Shown one piece after another: positions 55,657 through 64,000 of a stretch of DNA of 64,000 bases; the stretch's first letter is position 1, and each line of letters starts with the position of its first letter. The translations under genes and the position numbers were made by a program. Source of the DNA: Actinomyces sp. zg-332 (GTDB taxonomy: Bacteria; Actinomycetota; Actinomycetes; Actinomycetales; Actinomycetaceae); contig NZ_CP064951.1 of the NCBI RefSeq assembly GCF_011751945.2, forward strand, positions 806,001 to 870,000, in the 5' to 3' direction. The notes under the pieces were generated by a model that was given only the letters and a program-made list of their open reading frames with translations, was not told the origin of the DNA and did not search any database.

Positions 55657-57093
55657 ATGTCAAATAAAGAAAATGTAGCGATTGAAGACATTGGTCTTGA
55701 TGTTATCGCTGAAGCTGATCGTAAAGGTAAGCCAAGCGACCTATTTATGCCTTGGTTTGCTGCAAATATTTCAGTACTCGGTATGTCATGGGGAGCATGG
55801 GTACTAGGATTTGGCTTGTCATTTGTTCAAGCAGTTATAGTAACAATAGTGGGCGTTGCCCTATCATTCTTGTTCTGCGGTATTATTGCTACCCTTGGTA
55901 AAAAGGGTTCAGCTCCAACTCTAGCACTATCACGTGCAGCATTTGGATATAATGGTAACCGCATTTCAGCTCTAATCTCATGGATGCTAACTGTTGGTTG
56001 GGAAACAGTTCTATGTGTTCTAGCAACACTAGCAACTGCAACAGTAATGGAAGCATTGGGCTGGACTAACCACACTACAGCTCAAATTCTAGGTTTCGTA
56101 ATTGTAGTAGGATGTTCAGCATTTGCTGGTATCTTTGGATTCGACACAATTATGCGTGTTCAAACTTGGATTACTTGGCTAACAGCAATCCTAACTATAA
56201 TTTACCTAGCACTTACAATTCCATCAATTAACTGGACAAACATCATGGCAATGCCATCAGGATCACTAGTTTCAGTAATTGGCGCATTTGTAATGCTTCT
56301 TACTGGTTTTGGTCTAGGATGGGTAAACGCAGCTGCTGACTACTCACGTTACTTGCCACGTCAGGCTTCAACTAAAGGCGTAGTCTTCTGGACAACATTC
56401 AGCTCTTCATTGCCTTGTATCGTTTTAGCCATTTTCGGTGTTCTACTAGTTGGTTCAGATAAGAAACTAGGCGAACTAATCAATAATGACCCAATCGGCG
56501 CTTTGACAACAATTCTACCTACTTGGTTCCTAGTACCATTTGCTATCGTAGCAATTCTAGGTCTAGTCGGTGGTATTATCATGGACCTATACTCATCAGG
56601 TCTTTCACTACTAGCTACAGGTCTTCGTGTACCTCGTCCAGTTGCTACAGGTATCGATGCTGCTATCATGACAGTTGGTACAATTCTAGTAGTATTCTTC
56701 GCTAGTGACTTCCTAGCTCCATTCTCAGGATTCCTAACTACACTAGGCGCAATTATTGCTGCATGGGCAGGTATCATGATAGCTGAAGCCATTATGCGTA
56801 AGAAAGAATATGATGAAGAATCACTATTTACTCCTTCAGGTATCTATGGCTCAATCAACTGGGAAGCAATTGCTCTAGTTGTAGTAGGTACTTTCGTAGG
56901 TTGGGGTCTAGTTGTGAACTCAACTTCATGGCTATCATGGCAAGGTTACTTGCTAGACTTTGGTCTAGGTGGACGTGAAGGAGCATGGGCATACTCAAAT
57001 ATTGGTATCCTACTATCTCTAGCAATTGGTCTATTTGGTCACTTGTTGCTAGGTCGCTCACGTGTTGCAAAACAAGAAGCACAGCTTGACTAA
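55657..57093 (+). CDS. NCS1-family purine/cytosine permease
   Basis: A 478-residue membrane protein with 12 hydrophobic segments. The N-terminal DLFMPWFAANISVLGMSWGA and ALSRAAFGYNGNRISALISW are NCS1 landmarks (CodB/Fcy2 type). It probably imports cytosine, purines or allantoin with protons or sodium. A purine nucleoside phosphorylase gene follows after a terminator, which fits nucleobase salvage. The codon choice is strongly biased (CTA, ACA, TCA), which hints at high expression. Confidence 0.9.
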   Translation: MSNKENVAIEDIGLDVIAEADRKGKPSDLFMPWFAANISVLGMSWGAWVLGFGLSFVQAVIVTIVGVALSFLFCGIIATLGKKGSAPTLALSRAAFGYNGNRISALISWMLTVGWETVLCVLATLATATVMEALGWTNHTTAQILGFVIVVGCSAFAGIFGFDTIMRVQTWITWLTAILTIIYLALTIPSINWTNIMAMPSGSLVSVIGAFVMLLTGFGLGWVNAAADYSRYLPRQASTKGVVFWTTFSSSLPCIVLAIFGVLLVGSDKKLGELINNDPIGALTTILPTWFLVPFAIVAILGLVGGIIMDLYSSGLSLLATGLRVPRPVATGIDAAIMTVGTILVVFFASDFLAPFSGFLTTLGAIIAAWAGIMIAEAIMRKKEYDEESLFTPSGIYGSINWEAIALVVVGTFVGWGLVVNSTSWLSWQGYLLDFGLGGREGAWAYSNIGILLSLAIGLFGHLLLGRSRVAKQEAQLD

Positions 57094-57102
57094 TTTTTCT
57101 TT

Positions 57103-57134
57103 TATGGCTGTGGAACATAAGTTTCACAGCCATA
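57103..57134 (+). terminator. Terminator of the NCS1 gene
   Basis: TATGGCTGTGGAAC at 57103-57116 pairs with GTTTCACAGCCATA at 57121-57134 (one G-T pair, loop ATAA), then TTTTTATTTTT. Confidence 0.85.
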
Positions 57135-57254
57135 TTTTTATTTTTAATATAAGAAAAACCAAATAAAATAAGAAATCAGTATTTCCTATATATTCTGTAA
57201 TATTTATTCGATAAAATATGATTGGAATAACCTTTCTTAGCAAAAGAGATAAAA

Positions 57255-58058
57255 ATGAAAGAAGCTTTTCAAACATACGCTAGCACCGATTTAAGCTATA
57301 TGATGGACGGTGCTAATCAAATTGCTCAACGCACCGGCAAAAAAACACACGATTTGCTACTCGTCTTAGGCTCAGGTCTCATACAAGTAACTGATAATTG
57401 GGGTGAACCAGACTGCACTTTCCCTATATCTGACTTGATTGGTGTGAAAAAACCTATTGCTGATGGACACGTAGATATGGTTTCCAGTTACACAGTAAAG
57501 GGTAAAAACGTACTTGTATATCATGGTCGCTCTCACCTATATGAAGGAATAGATCCGAGTATCATTACTTTACCAGTGAGAATTGCTTGTGTAACTGGCA
57601 TCAAAGCAGCAATACTAACAAATGCTAATGGTTGCTTAAAAGATTGGGAATTAGGTGACATAACTCTAATAACTGATCATATAAATATGACTGGTTTCTC
57701 ACCATTTACTGGTCCTGTTTTCACTGATATATCACAAGTTTGGTCTAAGCAATTCTGGGACTTTGCCCGCAAGCATGTTCAGCGTGAAGGTGTTTACGCA
57801 TTACTTCGAGGCCCTGAATACCAAACTATGGCTGAAACAAAAATGCTTGTGACTTTAGGTGCTGATATTGTTGGTATGTCAACTGTTCTTGAAGCAATAG
57901 CTCTGCACCAACTAGAAGTTCCAGTTCTAGGTTTAAGCGTTGTAAGTGATTTATCTTTCAGCGAAGAAATGACAACTTCTGAACAAGTTTTAGAAGCTGG
58001 AGCTAAAGCTTGCACACGCATACACAATCTTGTAGAAGAATTTGTTGAAGAACTTTAA
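57255..58058 (+). CDS. punA: Purine nucleoside phosphorylase, trimeric class
   Basis: A 267-residue enzyme that splits purine nucleosides with phosphate. The motifs are LLVLGSGL, YHGRSHLYEG (phosphate site), LTNANGCLKDWELGDI and RGPEYQTMAETKML, and the substrate-binding MSTVLEA. This fits the PNP/MTAP family; some residues (NGCL, QTMAET) are unusual for a standard PNP, so specificity may differ. It has its own terminator hairpin. Confidence 0.92.
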   Translation: MKEAFQTYASTDLSYMMDGANQIAQRTGKKTHDLLLVLGSGLIQVTDNWGEPDCTFPISDLIGVKKPIADGHVDMVSSYTVKGKNVLVYHGRSHLYEGIDPSIITLPVRIACVTGIKAAILTNANGCLKDWELGDITLITDHINMTGFSPFTGPVFTDISQVWSKQFWDFARKHVQREGVYALLRGPEYQTMAETKMLVTLGADIVGMSTVLEAIALHQLEVPVLGLSVVSDLSFSEEMTTSEQVLEAGAKACTRIHNLVEEFVEEL

Positions 58059-58069
58059 TCTAAAAATAA

Positions 58070-58103
58070 TTTATGGCTACTGTTTTGTTACGGTAGCCAT
58101 AAA
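58070..58103 (+). terminator. Terminator of punA
   Basis: TTTATGGCTACTGT at 58070-58083 pairs with ACGGTAGCCATAAA at 58090-58103 (one G-T pair). T-rich tail is weak. Confidence 0.6.
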
Positions 58104-58134
58104 CTATTTAAAGTATTTATTTACTTATACAAAC

Positions 58135-58455
58135 TTATACGAAGTAATTAGCTATTAATAGCTCTGAGATAAAAACTGTAGAACAACACAAAATAGCAAC
58201 TTGAAATAAATTTGCACCAAACCAAGCAAGCACAAGCCCAATAACTAATGCTATAGCTCCAGCAATTGGACTATTAGTTGCCTCCATAATTGACGGAAAT
58301 GTCATAACCGCCAATGTTACATAAGGAACATAATATAGGAAAGATTTCAAAAAAGTATTTGTAATTTCTTTCCTTATCAAAGTCAAAGGTAGAACTCGTG
58401 TAGCATAAGTAACTAATGCCATAATGAATATGTATATATAAATATCAATTCCCAT
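58135..58455 (-). CDS. azlD: AzlD-family branched-chain amino acid transport subunit
   Basis: A 106-residue protein with four hydrophobic segments, the AzlD layout (MALVTYATRVLPLTLIRKEI near its start). It works with AzlC, encoded upstream, to export branched-chain amino acids or similar compounds. The start overlaps the AzlC stop by one base (TAATG), so the pair is translationally coupled. Confidence 0.88.
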   Translation of the reverse strand: MGIDIYIYIFIMALVTYATRVLPLTLIRKEITNTFLKSFLYYVPYVTLAVMTFPSIMEATNSPIAGAIALVIGLVLAWFGANLFQVAILCCSTVFISELLIANYFV

Positions 58456-59282
58456 TATTCTACCTCCTTAGTATTCTCGCAATCACGAAGTTCTTGTTTT
58501 ACAGCATTACTTTCTTTTTCGTTAGACTCATCGGTAATTGATGAAACATTTTCTTTATCATCTTGCGGTGTATCTTTTACAGGGAATAAAATAGCAAAAA
58601 CTGAAGAAATTACTACAGTTAGAATAATTATTCTTGTACCGCTTGATATTTGACTAAAAATACTAAGCTTAGCCATAGCAAAACTACCAGCAAAACTAAT
58701 CAATATTGCTGGAACTAAGATAGGATTTTTCCTAGCAGGTGGCATAATAATCGCAATAAACATTCCATATAAGGCAACGCTCAAACTGCTAATAACGTTA
58801 TCTGGAAGAATTGTCCCTGAAACTATACCTACTACTGTTCCACTTGCCCAAAATGGCATACATATAACCATTCCACCGTAGAAATAAAATGGATTTAGCT
58901 TATTTTCCTTAGCAATAGATAAAGCAAAAAGCTCATCAGTCAAATCAAAACCAATTATTAACCTATGATACCAAGGAGTATTTTCATCAAGCTTTTGACT
59001 CATAGCGCAACCCATCAACAAATATCTAGCATTAGTGATGAGAGTTACTATGACCATTTCAAGGTAAGTACCACCTGCAGCTATAAGCATAAAACCAGCA
59101 TATTCACCAGCTGAGGCGTTATTTAGTAGCCCAGCTAAAAATCCTTGAAAAGGATTTAGGCCAGCGTTTTTAGCAACAATACCTAAGCTAAAAGCTACAG
59201 CGAAATATCCTAATGCTATGGGGATAGAATCTTTCATTCCTGAAAAGAATTCTGCCCTATTTGTTCTTCTTCGAGTTTCCAT
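58455..59282 (-). CDS. azlC: AzlC-family branched-chain amino acid exporter subunit
   Basis: A 275-residue membrane protein with about seven hydrophobic segments. The signature SIPIALGYFAVAFSLGIVAK and the loop GLLNNASAGEYAGFMLIAAG and TLITNARYLLMGCAM are typical of AzlC. A hydrophilic, Glu-rich tail (about 235-275) is unusual. Operon with azlD. Confidence 0.92.
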   Translation of the reverse strand: METRRRTNRAEFFSGMKDSIPIALGYFAVAFSLGIVAKNAGLNPFQGFLAGLLNNASAGEYAGFMLIAAGGTYLEMVIVTLITNARYLLMGCAMSQKLDENTPWYHRLIIGFDLTDELFALSIAKENKLNPFYFYGGMVICMPFWASGTVVGIVSGTILPDNVISSLSVALYGMFIAIIMPPARKNPILVPAILISFAGSFAMAKLSIFSQISSGTRIIILTVVISSVFAILFPVKDTPQDDKENVSSITDESNEKESNAVKQELRDCENTKEVE

Positions 59283-59416
59283 GAATCATTACAACTTTAT
59301 TTATTGGTTAATATTTAATCTTGCCTTAATAAAATCATTACAACTTTACTAAGATAACATATATATCTTTAAAAGATTAAATTTATTTTTATATGTTGTT
59401 TAATGGCGTTTCGTAT

Positions 59417-60154
59417 CTATTCAGATACTACATAATCTAGGCTATCAACGGTTAGATACTCTATTACAATTTCTGATATTTCACCTTTACTATCACGTCC
59501 AAAGTAAACAAAGTACGTTGCCTCCCCAAATCCTGGGCAAATCATTGGCATATTTAGGTTTGTTCCTGGGATAGTAAAGTTTATCCAATTTCCTTCTTGA
59601 ATTTGAAAGTGTGGACTATTTTTATAGCTTTCTTTAAACTTTTCAGAAAAATATGTGTTGTATATTTCTTTTTCAGGATTGTCTTGTGACCATTCTTCAC
59701 AAAAATTATGGTATGCATCTTTAATCTGCACATCTACAATTGTCACTAAACCTGTGTCAACTTGAAAGCCGAAAAAAGAATTTTCATCTACATCATCTAA
59801 GTTTTCATATCCAATTAACGCCTCTTCATATATAACAGATTTTTCTTCTGTAAATTTTATCCTTGTAGCGATATACATGTAATGATTTTCTCTTATTTCA
59901 GCTACTAAAGTTTCCAACTGGAATGTACCTATTGGTACTTTAATAAAGTATGCCTCTTCTCTAGGATGTAAGTAAACTATCGGGTCTCTAACTAGAATTT
60001 GCCCTGTTGGGAAAGTTATGGTTCCCATATTTACAACAAAAGTTTTTTTATTCAGGACTTCTTTTGCTCTAAATAGTTGATTATAGTCAACTGGCGATAT
60101 AAGTAAGTTTTTTACTTTCTCATATTTTTCAAGCCATTGCTTTACAGGTTGCAC
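59417..60154 (-). CDS. DUF4241-like protein
   Basis: A 245-residue soluble protein. PTGQILVRDPIVYLHPREEA, IATRIKFTEEKSVIYEEALI and FGFQVDTGLVTIVDVQ follow the DUF4241 pattern as I remember it. Many DUF4241 proteins sit in contexts of polymorphic toxin immunity, but no toxin gene is seen here. Function unknown. Between azlC and the MATE gene. Confidence 0.65.
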   Translation of the reverse strand: MQPVKQWLEKYEKVKNLLISPVDYNQLFRAKEVLNKKTFVVNMGTITFPTGQILVRDPIVYLHPREEAYFIKVPIGTFQLETLVAEIRENHYMYIATRIKFTEEKSVIYEEALIGYENLDDVDENSFFGFQVDTGLVTIVDVQIKDAYHNFCEEWSQDNPEKEIYNTYFSEKFKESYKNSPHFQIQEGNWINFTIPGTNLNMPMICPGFGEATYFVYFGRDSKGEISEIVIEYLTVDSLDYVVSE

Positions 60155-60274
60155 TTCTTCTCCCCGTATTGTTACTTTCTATTTAATAATATACCTGTTA
60201 AAATCTCACATATTTAAATAGAACTTTTATTTATACTTCTTATATCTAATCTTTATATTTATATCTGTGCTCTG

Positions 60275-60287
60275 TAATATATAAAAC
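60275..60287 (+). promoter_or_regulatory. -10-like box for a leaderless MATE gene
   Basis: TAATAT at 60275-60280 lies seven bases before the ATG at 60288. No ribosome site fits. Same geometry as the MFS gene at 5552. Confidence 0.4.
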
Positions 60288-61601
60288 ATGGTTTCAAAGA
60301 ATTCTAGTATCAATAGGCAAATTCTATCTCTTGCTCTTCCCACTTTAGGATTTATAGTTATTGCTCCCCTTTTGAGTGCAATAGATACTGCTTTTGTAGG
60401 TAGGCTAGGCACTCTTTCACTAGCCAGTCTTGGTATTTCAAGTAGTATTCTAACTACTTCATATAGCATATTTATTTTCCTAAGTTACGGCACTACCTCA
60501 AAAGTCGGTAAAACTTTTGGTGCTGGTAAGATAAAACAAGCTTACGAATACGGATTTCAAAGTATTTGGTTATCTATTTTTATTGGATTTTGTCTATGTA
60601 GTTTACTATTTTTCTTTGCTTATGACATTGCTTTGTTCTTAGGTGTAACTGAAGAGGTCGCAATCCAATCACAAAGTTATATAAGAGCTTCTTTACCAGG
60701 GCTATTTGCCATACTAATTTCTTTGTCTTGTGTAGGTATTTTAAGAGGAACTTTGGACACTATTACTCCTCTGATAGTTAGCGTTGTTGCTGCTATCATC
60801 AAAGTAATCTGCACCACTACTTTTATCATGGGTTTTTCTTTTGGACTTATAGGTGCTGGTATTGCGACTTCAATAAGTGAAGTTTTTATTGCTATTTGCC
60901 TTATTACAAGCATTCGTAGAAAAGTTAAAGGTAACAAAATAAATTACAAACCTACGAAAACTATTTTAGCTGCTTTGCTGGAAAATATTCCTTTATTCAT
61001 ACGTTCTTTGACAATAAATGCTTCTCTTATACTTGTTGGTGTTACTGTTGCTCATTTTGGTACTGAAGTCCTAGCTGCTCATCAAATAGTTTATACGGTA
61101 AGTGTTTGTATTGCGCTTCTAGTTGATTCAGTGGCAACTGCTTCTCAGTCGCTAATTGCTGTTGAAATGGGACGTAAGAATTATGAACAACTGGTAAGTT
61201 TAACTAAGCAGTGTTTTAAATTTACTAGTGTTATAGCTGTTTTTGTTGGAATAGTTATAATATGCTTGTCCCATTATTTGCCTATAATTTTTACTAATAA
61301 TTCAGGCTTGCAATCTATGGCTGTTGTTCCTATTGTACTTATTGGGCTTTTACTACCTGTTATGTCTTTTGCTTTTATAGGCGATGGTGTGCTTATCGGC
61401 TCTGGTGACACTTGGTATCTAGCTATTGCTGGTGTTTTGAATTTCTTAGTCTATTCGATTTCTCTAGTAAGTATTTCTAAACTTGTTTCATCTAACTACG
61501 GTTTGATCGCTTTGTGGTTATGCATGCTGATTGTGTTTTATGGTGGTAGAGCTGTAGCTAATAGTTATCGTTTGTTCTCTTACAAGTGGGTAAAATTTTA
61601 G
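60288..61601 (+). CDS. MATE-family efflux transporter
   Basis: A 437-residue membrane protein with 12 hydrophobic segments in two repeats. ILSLALPTLGFIVIAPLLSA followed by IDTAFVGRLG is the first MATE motif. The second repeat opens LENIPLFIRSLTINASLILV and contains AHQIVYTVSVCIALLVDSVA. DinF-like. Probably exports cationic drugs or metabolites with sodium or protons. Confidence 0.92.
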   Translation: MVSKNSSINRQILSLALPTLGFIVIAPLLSAIDTAFVGRLGTLSLASLGISSSILTTSYSIFIFLSYGTTSKVGKTFGAGKIKQAYEYGFQSIWLSIFIGFCLCSLLFFFAYDIALFLGVTEEVAIQSQSYIRASLPGLFAILISLSCVGILRGTLDTITPLIVSVVAAIIKVICTTTFIMGFSFGLIGAGIATSISEVFIAICLITSIRRKVKGNKINYKPTKTILAALLENIPLFIRSLTINASLILVGVTVAHFGTEVLAAHQIVYTVSVCIALLVDSVATASQSLIAVEMGRKNYEQLVSLTKQCFKFTSVIAVFVGIVIICLSHYLPIIFTNNSGLQSMAVVPIVLIGLLLPVMSFAFIGDGVLIGSGDTWYLAIAGVLNFLVYSISLVSISKLVSSNYGLIALWLCMLIVFYGGRAVANSYRLFSYKWVKF

Positions 61602-61750
61602 TGTCTACTAGTTCTTAAAGGTTTATAACTCTTAAGCTATATAAGGTCTAGAATTTTTGAGGTTTAGCATTTTGACCTAACAAACTTATTAGCTTTATTT
61701 TGCGCTGTTTATGCTTTCTTATGCCTTGTTTGTTTTCATATAAAGTAAGT

Positions 61751-64000
61751 TTATACTGAGCTCCAAGCCACTATACTCCTATTTATGGCTTTCTTAGCAA
61801 TAAGTGCTTTTAGTGAGACTTCCGGTATATTTAAGTTTTCAATCTGTGAAAGTAAGTCTTTTACTTGTTTACACCATCTTACAAAGTCTCCAGCTTCTAT
61901 ATCAGCTGTAGATAAAATTTGAGACAGTTCTATTCCGTTAGACCATGGATATAATACTTCTACTAGCCCAAAATCTATATCGTGAACTTCTGATAAGTGG
62001 TTTTTCTTTTGCAACTGGTCAATTTTTTTGTATATTCTATATAGTTTTTCGTGAGTTCCTTCAAAACTTCTAGCATATTTTTTAGTCATACGACGTGAAG
62101 AGTTTTTTCTTCCGCTATATATACAAGCACTTATGAGGCACGCTAAAACACTTGGCTCTATATCTTCAAATATTCCCTCTGATATCGCTTGCGTAACTAG
62201 TAAATCGTTTTCGGAGTATACTTCAGAAAGCATATATCCTTTTTCTGTCAGCTGATAATTTTCATCGATATATCCCATCTTTTCTAGAACTTGCATAATA
62301 TTAGTAAATAGCTTAGAAATATTACCAGTTTCGAGGTCAATAAGTCTCTCGTAGTGACTTATATTATCGCTGTGTTCTTTATATTTTCGATAGCTGTTTA
62401 AATGATCACGTTTATCTGGACAGTTATTACACTCATGTTGGTAAATCTTATTTTCTAGGTCAGATAGACGTTTAATGTCTTTAGTTTGTGCTTTTTCTGG
62501 TGTTTTGTATTTAAAAGTATCTTTTTTCCTGACTATTTTTTGCAAAATCATACCCAGTTTTTTAGCTGATTTTACATTATAAAATGCCTCGTATAAAAGG
62601 TGTTGATCATCTATTTTTAGCTCATGTTTATGAATTTGTGTCACAAATGCAACCATATTGTCTTGTAAGCTATCTAAAAAGATTTTCTTCTTATTACCTT
62701 TTTCTGTTACTACTGTGAAAAAAGAGTTACCTCTACTCGTTGGTTTTGCAATGGCAATACCGTATTTTCTATGTCTACCTTTTTTATAGGTAAAAATTGC
62801 TCCTACCTTACAGTATTCATCTAAGAAGATTTCGTTATATTGCTTTTGTCTTAAGAATTTCTCATATTTTAACTTAGACTGTTCTTTTGAAAGCTTTGTT
62901 TTTAACTCAGCATATTCTAAAAAATTACCTTTAGAACAACTCAAAGTGTTTAAAAATTTATCAGCTAGTTTTTCTTCTTTTTTGATTTTCTGAACATAAG
63001 CTGTAATTGACTCATTTCCCTGGAATTGCGCAAAAGACGATCTCAACAAGTCTTCTACTTCTTGAGGTGAAAAAGTCTTTAACAGGTTAGCGACCATGTT
63101 GTATGTAGGTTTGAACACTGAATTTAACTCATAATCCCTACTTGTAGCTAGTTCAAAGTAGTCTTCTACCTCAGCACTGCCATCGTATACTACGACAACA
63201 TTTCCTAAAGTATCTATTCCTCTACGTCCTGCCCTACCAGCTAATTGAGTAAACTCTATTGGAGAAAGCATTACGTGTGCCTTGCCATTCCAAGTATATA
63301 AGCTTTCTAAAATCACAGTTTTTGCTGGCATATTTACACCAAGAGCTAGAGTTCCTGTTGCAAATACAACTTTTATGAGTCCATCAGCAAATAATCTTTC
63401 AACAAATTCTTTCATTATTGGTAGCAAACCAGCATGGTGAGTAGCATACCCATTTATCAAGCATTTTGCCCATTTGTGTAGATTTAAGTTTTTATGGTCT
63501 GTCTTATCAATATTTTCATAGAAAACTTGAAAGCGTTCTTGAATTAGTACTTTCTCTTCGTCAGTTGTAAGATCTATTTTTTTATCTAGACATACATTCA
63601 TTGCTTCTTCACAATTAGCTCTCGAGAAAATAAAGAAAATAGCCGGTAACATTGATTTTTCAGCAAGCAAAGAAACAATTTTATGGCGAGGTAAAATTTG
63701 TGGTCTAAATCTACGATAGGTATGGTCAGCTGGAACTTTCTGTATAGCATTAAGCAAAGAATCATTTATTTCTAAAGCAGTTCTTTTACCTAAAGTATCA
63801 ACGCTTTTTCCCTCAGCAAATAAATCGTATATTTTATTTCCAACCAGCATTTTTTGGTACAAAGGCACAGGTCTATGGCTAGTTTCAATTAGTTCACAAG
63901 AGTAACGACATTGTCTAATCCAGTTAGCAAATTGTTTAGAGTTAGATATCGTAGCAGATAAAGCTACTATCTGTACCTTATAATCCAGATGAATTATTAT
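61751..64000 (-). CDS. Superfamily II helicase, Mtr4/HelY type (cut by the window end)
   Basis: The reading frame runs to the last base of the window without a start, so the gene is partial; at least 749 residues are present. The missing N-terminus holds motifs I and II. VALSATISNSKQF (motif III) lies in the first 25 visible residues. Then come KVVFATGTLALGVNMPAKTV and QLAGRAGRRGIDTLGNVVVV (motifs V and VI), and a long C-terminal region with the DSHCT domain (YTSDIEAG-like end: TADIEAGDFVRWCKQVKDLL). This is the actinobacterial Ski2/Mtr4-like RNA/DNA helicase. An internal GTG at 63868 is not the start. Confidence 0.9.
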   Translation of the reverse strand: MIIHLDYKVQIVALSATISNSKQFANWIRQCRYSCELIETSHRPVPLYQKMLVGNKIYDLFAEGKSVDTLGKRTALEINDSLLNAIQKVPADHTYRRFRPQILPRHKIVSLLAEKSMLPAIFFIFSRANCEEAMNVCLDKKIDLTTDEEKVLIQERFQVFYENIDKTDHKNLNLHKWAKCLINGYATHHAGLLPIMKEFVERLFADGLIKVVFATGTLALGVNMPAKTVILESLYTWNGKAHVMLSPIEFTQLAGRAGRRGIDTLGNVVVVYDGSAEVEDYFELATSRDYELNSVFKPTYNMVANLLKTFSPQEVEDLLRSSFAQFQGNESITAYVQKIKKEEKLADKFLNTLSCSKGNFLEYAELKTKLSKEQSKLKYEKFLRQKQYNEIFLDEYCKVGAIFTYKKGRHRKYGIAIAKPTSRGNSFFTVVTEKGNKKKIFLDSLQDNMVAFVTQIHKHELKIDDQHLLYEAFYNVKSAKKLGMILQKIVRKKDTFKYKTPEKAQTKDIKRLSDLENKIYQHECNNCPDKRDHLNSYRKYKEHSDNISHYERLIDLETGNISKLFTNIMQVLEKMGYIDENYQLTEKGYMLSEVYSENDLLVTQAISEGIFEDIEPSVLACLISACIYSGRKNSSRRMTKKYARSFEGTHEKLYRIYKKIDQLQKKNHLSEVHDIDFGLVEVLYPWSNGIELSQILSTADIEAGDFVRWCKQVKDLLSQIENLNIPEVSLKALIAKKAINRSIVAWSSV

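Overview
The window reads as a chromosomal segment of an AT-rich member of the Actinomycetota (roughly one third G+C by eye). The lineage call rests on gene families and gene order. The block coaE-uvrB, pdxT, yebC-ruvC-ruvA-ruvB, yajC-secD-secF-apt-rel is in typical actinobacterial order. The methionine aminopeptidase has the N-terminal linker of the actinobacterial MapB type. There is also an oligoribonuclease, a DUF349 protein, and an Mtr4/HelY-type helicase at the right edge. The low G+C and the Firmicutes-like character of the left edge argue for a host-associated species that shares DNA with Firmicutes. I cannot name the species.

Layout. Positions 1-5.5 kb are accessory and decayed: a fragment resembling a small membrane protein of integrative elements, an RlmCD/RumA-type rRNA methyltransferase without the usual Fe-S cysteines, a MerR-TipAS regulator with its own dyad promoter, a three-frame fossil of a phage tail tape-measure gene, an RDD membrane protein, and two further broken reading frames. 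From 5.5 to 7.5 kb there is an MFS exporter with a small membrane partner. From 7.8 to 11.5 kb is pheST. From 12.3 to 14.9 kb an ABC-2 exporter is divergent from a TetR regulator. From 15 to 18.4 kb are nadE, panB and map. nadE keeps the synthetase half, but its glutaminase half has lost catalytic residues. From 18.7 to 19.6 kb is a PadR-HAAS pair whose second gene is frameshifted at a T run. From 19.8 to 23.3 kb are an S9 peptidase, a free methionine-R-sulfoxide reductase and an EamA transporter.

From 23.65 to 27.4 kb a three-gene operon encodes an asparagine-synthetase-like amidotransferase, an ATP-grasp ligase of the D-aspartate ligase type and an aspartate/glutamate racemase with both cysteines. 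Together they could make D-Asp, attach it to a peptidoglycan precursor and amidate it. This is the most system-like feature of the window, although the individual activities are known from lactic acid bacteria. From 27.5 to 36.6 kb follow a hypothetical protein, an MFS paralogue, a DEAD-box RNA helicase, an MBL hydrolase, a 14-segment MFS exporter, threonine ammonia-lyase and oligoribonuclease. From 36.7 to 55.4 kb is the conserved core block (dnaG, DUF349, rel, apt, sec, ruv, yebC, pdxT, uvrB, coaE). From 55.6 to 61.6 kb are purine uptake and salvage (NCS1 permease, PNP), AzlCD, a DUF4241 protein and a MATE exporter. The window ends inside the helicase gene.

I found no rRNA, tRNA, CRISPR array or intact insertion sequence. 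Several plus-strand genes (MFS at 5552, nadE, MATE) have a -10-like box 6-7 bases before the ATG, which suggests leaderless transcripts. Strong hairpin terminators separate many units.
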